Shown: piece by piece, positions 26,914 to 36,300 of the stretch
How positions within the stretch are numbered: position 1 is the stretch's first letter
Layout: each line of letters begins with the position of its first letter
NCBI GenBank assembly: GCA_002256345.1
Contig: NKIY01000003.1
Location: forward strand, 833,642 to 897,641
Source: Bradyrhizobiaceae bacterium PARB1
GTDB lineage: Bacteria > Pseudomonadota > Alphaproteobacteria > Rhizobiales > Xanthobacteraceae
Direction of reading: 5' to 3'
DNA length: 64,000 bases
Made by a program: the position numbers and the translations under genes
Notes under the pieces: generated by a model
The model's database searches: none
Told to the model about the DNA's origin: nothing
What the model saw: only the letters and a program-made list of their open reading frames with translations

Positions 26914-28350
26914 TCACTCCGCTGAAAAACCGAATGGCACGCTGAGCGTCCTGAAATCGTCAGGCAACAATTCACGACCGATGGGAAGCGCCGAGCGCGC
27001 GGTGCAACGTGGACGATGGCAGACGCGGCAGGCGACCCCCACCGGCGTCGGCGCATCAGCGCGCGGACCAGCGCCGTCGCGCGTATAGATCAATTGGCCC
27101 GCATGCTCCGCAGCACAGCCGACAGCAATGGCACGCTCGATACGCTGCGCGCCGAAAGAGCCGCCGCCCGCCGTCACCGTGCGCGCAATCGAGAAAAAGC
27201 GCTGGCCGTCCGGCAACTCAAGCCATTGCGTCACCAGTTCGCGCGGCGTGCGGAAAACATTATGCACGGACCAGAGCGGACATGCACCGCCATGCTTCGC
27301 GAAGGGGAAGCCGGCGCCGTCGAGCAGCTTGGAGATGTTGCCTGCAGGATCGACGCGAATGAGGAAAAAGGGGACTTTCTCCGCGCCCGGCCGCTGCAAC
27401 GTGGTGATACGATGGGCGCACTGTTCAAAGCTCACGCCGAACTGGCGCGCCAGCGCTTCGAGATCGTAGCGGCGCGTTTCCGCGGCGCGCGCGAAGGCGG
27501 CATAAGGCATCACGATCGCCGCTGCCGCATAACCCGCAAGCGCACGCCGCGCGAGAAGCTCGGCGCTCTTGCTGGTGAATTTGTTGTCTTCGAGAGCAGC
27601 ACCGATCTCATTGCCGAATTCGAGATAAGCGAGCTGCTGCGCCAGTTGGAAATGGAGGCTCGCAGTGTCGAGCGAATCTTCCAGCAGCAATTGCCGGCGG
27701 TGCAGATCGAGGCGCCTGACAGAACCGAGCATGACATCCGGTGGCATGTAGCGCACCTGCAGCCTGTGCCGCGTCTTCAACCGTTCGATGAAGCCGCCCG
27801 CACCTGACGTTGCCTGTGCAAGGCGTTCGGCGGCATCGTCGATCGCAGCGAAATTGTTCTTGCGAGCCGCCAGAAAGCGCCGCACTTCGGCGACGGGATC
27901 GTTGGCATCATAGCCGCCCCCCTCCTCCGGCGCGGCTCCCGCACTCGCCGGCCCGCGGCGCTCGGCCAGCGCAAGCTGCTCCTCGCGATAGGCCGTGTAG
28001 AGCCGCAGGAACGCTTCGGCCATACCGGGATAGCTGACGGCGAGATCGCTGATCTCGAGCGAGGGGATATCGATGTCCGAGAACATCGGCTCTTTCAGGA
28101 TCGATTGCAGCCGCGCCGTGGAATCCGCACCGCCGTCGCCGGCGAGATCCGCCAGATCGATGGTGTAAGTGCGCGCCAAACGCAGCAGCATGTCGGCCGT
28201 CATCGGCCGCTGGTTGCGCTCCAGCAGCGCCACATAGGGCGCGGAAATCTCCAGATCCGCGGCCATGTCGGCCTGCGTCAGGCCGAGATCGCGCCGCAAA
28301 CGCCGCAAACGCGGCCCGATAAAGACGGATCGACCTCCTGACGGCGCCAT
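26914..28350 (-). CDS. ScfR/RamB-like XRE-family regulator of short-chain fatty acid metabolism
   Basis: 478 residues. N-terminal helix-turn-helix (RLRRLRRDLGLTQADMAADLEISAPYVALLERNQRPM), a central IrrE/DUF955-like region (about 170-310) and a C-terminal DUF2083-type domain rich in Cys/His (VGVACRVCHRPRCTARS). This architecture is that of RamB and ScfR, which control glyoxylate and acetate/propionate genes. The divergent neighbour is isocitrate lyase, which fits. ATG 28348-28350 has AAGG 7 nt upstream; ATG 28371 is the alternative. Confidence 0.88.
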   Translation of the reverse strand: MAPSGGRSVFIGPRLRRLRRDLGLTQADMAADLEISAPYVALLERNQRPMTADMLLRLARTYTIDLADLAGDGGADSTARLQSILKEPMFSDIDIPSLEISDLAVSYPGMAEAFLRLYTAYREEQLALAERRGPASAGAAPEEGGGYDANDPVAEVRRFLAARKNNFAAIDDAAERLAQATSGAGGFIERLKTRHRLQVRYMPPDVMLGSVRRLDLHRRQLLLEDSLDTASLHFQLAQQLAYLEFGNEIGAALEDNKFTSKSAELLARRALAGYAAAAIVMPYAAFARAAETRRYDLEALARQFGVSFEQCAHRITTLQRPGAEKVPFFLIRVDPAGNISKLLDGAGFPFAKHGGACPLWSVHNVFRTPRELVTQWLELPDGQRFFSIARTVTAGGGSFGAQRIERAIAVGCAAEHAGQLIYTRDGAGPRADAPTPVGVACRVCHRPRCTARSALPIGRELLPDDFRTLSVPFGFSAE

Positions 28351-28420
28351 ATCGCTACCTTGATACCCCATTCACCGCATGACACGGCCCGCCCGGGTCA
28401 TGCGTCGTGGACTGTTATTG

Positions 28421-28449
28421 TTTACAACATTACATTCGACTATTGTAAA
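28421..28449. promoter_or_regulatory. Inverted repeat between ScfR-like gene and aceA
   Basis: TTTACAA (28421-28427) and TTGTAAA (28443-28449) are perfectly inverted with 15 nt between, inside an AT-rich island about 100 nt before the aceA ATG. It is the best operator candidate for the divergent ScfR-like regulator. Confidence 0.45.
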
Positions 28450-28544
28450 GTATGACAAGTTAGCCGCATTCCGTCTAGCTCCTGCCGATCCCGTGCATAC
28501 AACCGGCGTTAGACATTTCGTCGAGAACAAGAGGGAACGGCACC

Positions 28545-30182
28545 ATGAACTTCCAGCCACGCGGCATCAGCGACCAGATCATCCGGGGCCCCGGCTCCTA
28601 TGCGAGCGAGGTCGAGGCGGCGGCTGCGCTGCTCAAGACCCAGCCGACCTGGAACGGCGTCGGCGCCGAAGCCGTCGCCCGCATGCGCCTGCAGAACCGC
28701 TTCAAGACCGGCCTCGACATCGCGCGCTTCACGGCTGCGCAGATGCGGGCCGACATGGCCCGCTATGACAACGATGCGACCAAATACACCCAGTCGCTCG
28801 GCTGCTGGCATGGCTTCATCGCGCAGCAGAAGCTGATCTCGGTCAAGAAGCATTTTGGCACCACCGACCGCACCTATCTCTATCTCTCGGGCTGGATGAT
28901 CGCCGCGCTGCGTTCGGAATTCGGCCCGCTGCCGGATCAGTCGATGCACGAGAAGACCTCGGTGCCGGCACTGATCGAAGAACTCTACACTTTCCTGCGT
29001 CAGGCTGACTCCCGCGAACTCAGCAACACGTTCCGTGCGCTCGATGCTGCCCGTAAGGCCGGCGACAAGGCCAAGGAAGAAGAGCTGATCGCTTCGATCG
29101 ATAACTTCCAGACTCACGTCGTCCCCGTCATCGCAGATATCGATGCGGGCTTCGGCAATGCCGAAGCGACCTATCTGCTCGCCAAGAAGATGATCGAAGC
29201 CGGTGCTTGCGCGCTGCAGATCGAGAACCAGGTCTCGGACGAGAAGCAGTGCGGCCATCAGGACGGCAAGGTCACGGTGCCGCACGAGGTCTTCCTGGCG
29301 AAGATCCGCGCCTGCCGTCACGCCTTCCTCGAACTCGGCGTGGAAGACGGCGTCGTCGTCACTCGCACCGACTCGCTCGGCGCAGGCCTGACCCAGCAGA
29401 TCGCCGTCAGCCATAAGCCGGGCGATCTCGGCGACCAGTACAACAGCTTCCTGGATTGCGAGGAAGTCGATGCATCGAACATCGGCAATGGCGATGTCGT
29501 CATCACCCGCAATGGCAAACTAATGCGTCCGAAGCGTCTGCCGAGCAATCTCTACCAGTTCCGTCCCGGCACCGGTGAAGATCGCGTCGTGCTCGACTGC
29601 ATCACCTCGCTGCAGAACGGCTCGGACCTTTTGTGGATCGAGACCGAGAAGCCGAATGTCGAACAGATCGCCAAGATGGTCGATCGCATCCGCGAAGTCG
29701 TGCCGAATGCGAAGCTGGCCTACAACAACTCGCCGTCCTTCAACTGGACGCTGAACTTCCGCTGGCAGGTGTTCGACGAGATGAAGGCCGCGGGCAAGGA
29801 TGTCAGCAAGTATAACCGCGCCGAGCTGATGAAGGCGGAATATGACGATACGGAACTGGCGAAGCAGGCCGATGAGCTGATCCGCACCTTCCAGGCGGAC
29901 TCGGCCAAGCGCGCCGGCATCTTCCATCACCTGATCACGCTGCCGACCTATCACACGGCCGCTCTGTCCACCGACAATCTCGCCAAGGAATATTTCGGCG
30001 AGCAGGGCATGCTCGGTTACGTGAAGGGCGTCCAGCGCCAGGAAATCCGTCAGGGCATCGCCTGCGTCAAGCACCAGAACATGGCCGGCTCCGACATCGG
30101 CGACGAGCACAAGGAATACTTCGCCGGCGCCGCGGCGCTGAAGGCCGGCGGCGAACACAACACGATGAACCAGTTCGGCTGA
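28545..30182 (+). CDS. aceA: Isocitrate lyase
   Basis: 545 residues; cleaves isocitrate to glyoxylate and succinate, the entry to the glyoxylate bypass needed for growth on acetate, fatty acids or PHB. Catalytic Cys236 lies in EKQCGHQ (the KKCGH signature region), with VVTRTDSLGAG, WIETEKPN and NNSPSFNWTLNF further on. Length and the insertions at about 130-180 and 280-340 match the longer isocitrate lyase form. ATG 28545 follows GGAACGGCACC. A strong terminator follows. Malate synthase is not in the window. Confidence 0.96.
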   Translation: MNFQPRGISDQIIRGPGSYASEVEAAAALLKTQPTWNGVGAEAVARMRLQNRFKTGLDIARFTAAQMRADMARYDNDATKYTQSLGCWHGFIAQQKLISVKKHFGTTDRTYLYLSGWMIAALRSEFGPLPDQSMHEKTSVPALIEELYTFLRQADSRELSNTFRALDAARKAGDKAKEEELIASIDNFQTHVVPVIADIDAGFGNAEATYLLAKKMIEAGACALQIENQVSDEKQCGHQDGKVTVPHEVFLAKIRACRHAFLELGVEDGVVVTRTDSLGAGLTQQIAVSHKPGDLGDQYNSFLDCEEVDASNIGNGDVVITRNGKLMRPKRLPSNLYQFRPGTGEDRVVLDCITSLQNGSDLLWIETEKPNVEQIAKMVDRIREVVPNAKLAYNNSPSFNWTLNFRWQVFDEMKAAGKDVSKYNRAELMKAEYDDTELAKQADELIRTFQADSAKRAGIFHHLITLPTYHTAALSTDNLAKEYFGEQGMLGYVKGVQRQEIRQGIACVKHQNMAGSDIGDEHKEYFAGAAALKAGGEHNTMNQFG

Positions 30183-30210
30183 TGAACCAGTTGGGCTAAG
30201 GTCAAACGCG

Positions 30211-30250
30211 ATGCCCCGAAGTCCTTCCGGACTCCGGGGCATCATTTTTG
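30211..30250 (+). terminator. Intrinsic terminator after aceA
   Basis: GATGCCCCG...CGGGGCATC stem continued inward by AGTCC-TTCC-GGACT, followed by a run of five T. A textbook stem-loop 30 nt after the isocitrate lyase stop. Confidence 0.9.
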
Positions 30251-30299
30251 GATTGGCACGCCGCTCCCGCGTGGGGGCGTTATGCAACTTCATCGAAAG

Positions 30300-30325
30300 T
30301 CCAGGGGCGCGTGCGCCCCTGGACC
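30300..30325 (-). terminator. Intrinsic terminator after the RTX gene
   Basis: A perfect 12-bp stem GTCCAGGGGCGC / GCGCCCCTGGAC with a 2-nt loop, followed on the minus strand by TTTC. It lies 19 nt beyond the stop of the giant RTX gene and faces the aceA terminator. Confidence 0.8.
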
Positions 30326-30344
30326 GCGGTTGGGATCCGGTTAC

Positions 30345-33300
30345 TTACACGAACCGGAAGTCGTCGGCCGTCAACGACGCGAGGTTGGTGTTCGCGAGCG
30401 TGATCGTGTTGTGCTCGTCCAACGTCACCACGACGCCGCTGCCGACTTGAGCGGTGTGAGACATCACATCCGTGTAGTTGGCGAACAGGTCGGTCGAGAA
30501 CTGGATCATGTCCTTCGACGAACCGCTTGCGGTGAAGTCGGTGATCGTGTCCTTGCCAAAGCCCGCGGTGAACACGAACACGTCAGAACCCGAACCGCCG
30601 GTGAGGATGTCATTTCCGGCTCCGCCATCGATGATGTCGTTGCCCGAACCACCATTGATCTTGTCGTTGCCGGCGCCGCCCCGGACGATGTCGTCACCCG
30701 AACCGGCATCGATGGTGTCATTCCCCTCGCCGCCTTCGATCAGGTCGTCGCCGGAACCACCCTTGAGCGTGTCGTTGCCGGCACCGCCGTAGATGAGGTC
30801 ATCGCCGGAACCGCCGTCGATCATGTCGTTACCTTCACCGCCGCTCAGGTGGTCGTCTCCTGCGCCGCCGTAGATGGTGTCGTTGCCGGCACCGCCATCG
30901 AAGGTGTCGTCGCCGTCGCCGCCGATGATCGTGTCATTGCCGGCACCGAACAGGAACGCTTCGATGTTGGTGAAGTGATCGGTGCCGATACCGGCGCCGC
31001 TCGCGGTGCCCGCCGCCATGTTGAGCGACACGGCTCCGGTCGCGTCGGACAGATCGAGAGTGTCGTAGCCCGCACCGCCATCGATGATGTCGTTGCCAGC
31101 GCCGCCACGCAGGATGTCGTCGCCATCGCCGCCGTTGAGGATGTCATCCCCAGCGCCGCCGATGAGGATGTCGTTGCCGGCACCGCCGTAGATGGTGTCT
31201 TTGCCGGCACCACCAATCAGCGTGTTGTCGCCGTCCGTGCCGATCAGCAGATCGTCATAGCCGGTCCCAATCGCGTTCTCGATGTTGGTCAGATGACCTG
31301 CAAGATGGTCGCCGTAATAGGCCAGGCCGGACTTGAGGTCGACCGTGACCCTGCCCCCGATCCGGCTGTAGTCGATCGTGTCGATGCCGTCACCGCCATC
31401 GTAGCGATCGAGGCCGCCGGTGCCGATGAACGTATCGTTTCCGACACCGCCGAACACCAGATCGTTGCCGTCCGTACCGGTGATCGTGTCGTTGCCGTCG
31501 GTACCGACGACAAGCGACCAGATTCCATCGGCAAACTGCAGCCGCTCGACGTTAAGGACCGAGTCGACGCCATCCGGCGCACCGGCGCGCGTATCGCCGA
31601 TCTTGAGAGAGCCGTTGGCTTCGAGCGAGAGGCCGTAGTCGGCGAGCGTTCCCTCATAGACCGCCGTGTCGATGCCGTTGCCGCCATCGATGACGTCATT
31701 GCCGGCGCTACCGACGAGTTGATCGTCGCCTTCGCCGCCAAGGAGCACGTCATTGCCTTCGCCGCCGAGGAGGACATCGTTGCCCTCGCCGCCGTCGAGA
31801 TTGTCATCGCCGTCGCCGCCATCGAGCGTGTCGTCGCCATCGCCGCCCAAGAGGACGTCGTTGCCTGCACCGCCCTCAAGATAGTCGTCGCCGTCGCCGC
31901 CGTCGAGGAGGTCGTTGCCCGCGCCACCGAGCAGCGTGTCGTCGCCGTCGCCGCCATAGAGCTTGTCGTCGCCATCGCCGCCATCGAGCGTATCGTCGCC
32001 GTCAAGACCCGAAAGCGTGTCGTTGCCAGCCCCACCGATAAGCACGTTGTCGCCGTCGGTGCCGGTCAGCACCACTCCGGGCGTACCCAGCACCGTGTCC
32101 TCACGATAGTTGAGGTTCTGAATGCGGGTGTCGTTGGCGCGATCGGTGTCGAGGACATCGTACGGACTATCGGAGTAGAATGCCGCCAGATATTCAGCGA
32201 AGGCATCCTGCTCGGTTCCTTCCGCCGCGAAATTGGCGACCTGGCCGTCATCCGGTACGAGGTCCGGCGTGAGGTTCACCACATTCGCGAAGGCCGGATT
32301 CGCAGCAATGAAGCTGGCGAACGGATAGCCGTCGCCGCCGGTCAGCAGGAAGCTGAGCGTCACGACGCGGATCGCCATGGCGGGATCGATGACGAGTTCA
32401 CCGTTCTGAACCAGCGTCATGTACGGATGGCCGTTGTCGTCGATCAACGCAGCCGACTGGACGCGGTTGCCTGCCGGATAGTCGATGTCGAACGAGAAGG
32501 CGATGCCGCCGATCTGCGCAAACTGGCCGGGCGTCCCCGTTGCCGTGGTCGCGGCTACGGCGTGTTCCAGCACGGTGAGCATCTGCGCCGCCGTCACCGT
32601 CACCAGTGAGAGCGCGTTATTGAAGCGCAGCGCGTTGGCAATATCGAGCTGGGAGATATCGCCCTGCTCCTTGCCCACGCTCGGATTCGCCGACGGCGAA
32701 TTTTCCTGGGCTTCACCACCCGCCGCGGACACGGTGCCGATGGAGTCGCGGAGACCGCCGCCGTTCTTGATCGAGACGAGCACCGTTCCGTCCACCCGCT
32801 GGGCGTACCAGAGATTGGCATCCGCCGTCAGGTCGCCGAGATTGGTTTCCTCGGTGCGGACCTCACCGCGGCGACCTTCGAGATAGACGTTGGTGCTGCC
32901 GAACAGGTTGCCGTCCTGTGCGTTGATCACGCCGCCGACCGCCTGAGCGATATCGTTGACGAGATCGCCCTTGCTGCCTTGAGCGAACGGGTTGGCATCG
33001 TCGGCATCGATGACACCATCGCCATCCACGTCGATGACGTTCTTGTAGAGATCAGCGACCGCTTCGTCGGTGGTCGCGAAAGCACCGCTCACGTTCGGAT
33101 CGACGCTGCCCGCGATGACATGGCCTTCGGCATCGAAGTCGACGACCAGTCGGCCGACATACGAGTACTCGCCGTCGGTATTGACGATCAGGGTCGTGTT
33201 GCCGTCGGCATCGTTGGTGACGATCGGATAGGTGCCAGCCGCGGTATCGCCGGGACGCAGCGTGTCCTGCGCATCGGCCAGCAGCGTGTTCGATCCGCCC

Positions 33301-36300
33301 GAGATGATGATATCGACGCCGTGCAGCAGCGGAGCGAGCGCTTGTTCGTACTCGATCTGCTGGAGGTGGCTCAACAGAATGATCTTGTTGATCCCCTGCG
33401 CGATCAGGGCGTCGATGGTCGGCTGCAGGATCGCTGCGAGCGCGGCCATGTCGTTGATATCGTCACCAATCACTTCGACACCACCGGTCGAGGAGATGCT
33501 CTTGACGATCTGGGTGGTCGCACCGACCACGCCGATCTTCTCGCCGCCTTCCTCGATGATCGTGGCGGGCGCGATCTTCTTGCCGATACCTGCGGCCGGC
33601 GGGAAGCCGGTGTAGTCGCCGGCATTCCGGATCGCGTTGGTATAAAGCCCTGCGAGGTTCGGATCGCCGGAGAAGTCGAGATTGGCAGCGAGATAAGGGA
33701 ATTGCGCACCCGGGAAGCCAGCCGTCTGCCGCATGATCGCTGCGAGCGGATTGGTGCCGGCATCGAACTCATGATTACCGAGCGCCGATGCCTGAATGCC
33801 GATGATGTTCAGCATCGAGATGTCGGCGGTGCCGAAGCCGGGCGAGATATTCAAGGTGCCGGCGGCGAGACCGTAATAAGTTTCGAGCGCGGTTTCATAG
33901 ACTTCCTTCAGCGACGCGTCGCTGCCGGCGTTGAAGAACGGGCTCGAAATGAAGTTGTCGCCCGACGACAGCGTGATCGAGTTTGCGTAGGTTTCTTCGA
34001 GATAGTCGACGATGGCAGCAAAGTTGCCAGCACGATCCACCGCGTTCAAACCGCCTTCGAAATCCGATGCATGGAGAATCTGGAGTGTGTAAGCCACAGG
34101 AACCTGTTTCTGAGTGAGGTCTAGTCCCACGATCACCGGATCATGGTCGGAGACGCGGATAGTGGCGCCGGCCTGGAAAATCGCCGGGTCGCGAGAGAAG
34201 TCGGTGTTGTAGTCAAGCGCGGCGGCCTCATCGGCGTTGATGTGCCAAGTGGAGATGCCGGTGACCTGCGACGCCAGGCTGTCGTTGGCGAAAGCGTAGT
34301 CGAGGGTGCCCGTCTGCCCGTCGAAGAGATACGAATAAGCGCCTTCTTCGCGGCCGTGCAGGTTCTCAAAGCCAGCGCCTTCGATGATCGCAACCGCGTC
34401 TTCCTTGGCGTAGCTGTTGAAGTCGCCGAGCATCAGCACATCTTTGTCGCCAGAGCCGGTCGGATTGCTGGCCGCCCAAGCGGTCAATGCGGTTGCAGCG
34501 AGCTCGCGCTGGTTCTGCCAGCTGCCCTGGCCGTCGCCCTGATCGGCGTCGAGGCCCGAGCCGATACCGCCCTTCGACTTCAGATGATTGGCGATGGCCG
34601 TGAAGGTCTCGCCGCTGGCGATCTCCTCGAACGTGACCGCAACTGCGTTTCGGCTGGTGTTGGCGCCGTCGAAGATATGGCCGACCGTGCTCTGGTCAAG
34701 CAGATGGCCGAGGCCGAGGCCAGGCAACGCTGCATCGTTGAGGATCGCGACCGTGGTACCGTCAGCGATCTTCACGTCGTGGGCGTTGTAGATGAAGCCG
34801 ACCGAGATGGCGTCGCCGCCGACGAACTGCTGACCGGGATTGACCCAAGCATAGGTGCCTGCACCGGCCTTGGCATTGAGCTGCGCGACCAGATATTCGA
34901 TCGCATTGCCCGACGATCCCGGAAGGAAATTGTTTTCCAGTTCGGTCAGCGCCAGCACATCCACATCCATCGCAAGGATGGTGTTGACCAGCTTGTCAGT
35001 CTGACGAGCGAACTCGACTGAGTTGTTGGCACCGCGCGGCTGCAGGCCGATGGCGGTCATTGCGCCGTTATCCAGCGTCTTGAAGAAATTCAGAACGTTG
35101 AAGCTTGCGACCTGCAAGGTGCCGCCGACATCCGCCGGAGCATCGGTGCGCGGCGTTGCGCTGTCCTCGAACGCGTTGGCGCCATCCTCGACGGAGCGGA
35201 TACGCCAGGTCGCGCCTGAAGCGGCATTACCGGCCCATTGATAGTCCAGAATGCCGGTCAGCCCGGTGATCGTATCGCCCATGCGCGGTGCAGTCACCGT
35301 GTTATAGGTCGGACCGAAGCCATCGAGATTGCTGATCGACCCATTCTGGATATTGAGGCCGTCGTCATAGGTGATGGTGCGGGCGCCGATTTCGGCGAGA
35401 TAGGCCTGGTAGGCCGCAGAGTCCGGCGCGTGTTCCTGCGTAAATTGCTCGGGGCGATCGCCAGCGACCAGCTTGATCTCGTTGAAACGACCGAGATTGT
35501 ATTGCTCGGTGATGGTGAGCGTATCGGTTAGCTTGACCAGCATACCCTCATAGGCTTCCAGGTTGGGCTGGTAGTCGCCGTCCTGGCTCAATGTCGTGCC
35601 GAGTCCAGCGAGGCTGATTTCGACTGCCATGCTGTTGACATCGGTAACCGCACCAGCTTCCACAACCGAGACATTGCTTGCAACCAGTTCGGTAAGACCG
35701 AAATACTCGTTGACCGTTCCTGTGACGCGAACACGATCGCCTACCGATACGTTGATGCTGCCGCCGAGCACGAAGATCGCTTCCGAGGTTAGCGGGTTGC
35801 CGTCGGAATCCGTGATTTCCTCCTGCAGATAAAAGCCGTTCAGATTGCGGCTGTTGTCGCCATCGCCGTTCTGGAAATCGCCGACCACGATCGCTTCGAC
35901 GGTCACGGTCCGACCAACCATCGGGCTCGCTGCGCCTTCGCCCTGGATCGCGCTGATCTTGGTGATCGACAAATCGTCATTGACGATGGTGCCGGTGGCC
36001 TGCGCAGTGCTGATCGAGGTTCCGACAGAGTCAGAGTTGGAGACGTTCTGCAGCGTGAGCGTGAAATTCTCGTTCGCCTCTTCGACAGTGTCGCCGGCGA
36101 CGGCAATTGTTACGACCGCCGAGTTCTGGCCGGCCGGGATGACGCCGCTGAAAGTTGTCGGCATGCCGCCGACGAAATCCGCCGCATTCGCCTGCGTGGA
36201 GCCGACGGTGCCCGAGAATGTGACATCGCCATCGGTGCCGCCGCTACGCTCGACGGTGAATTCATAGATGGTGGCGCCGCTATTGCCTTCGTCATGCGAG

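Noticed and set aside
30585..32080. Regular short repeats resembling a CRISPR array
   Set aside because: Period is 27 nt without spacers and the frame encodes GGxGxD RTX repeats.
30282..32609. 775-codon open frame on the plus strand rich in Val/Ala/Asp repeats
   Set aside because: It is the antisense of the RTX repeat-coding region; the repetitive sequence keeps several frames open. The minus-strand RTX frame has clear domains.
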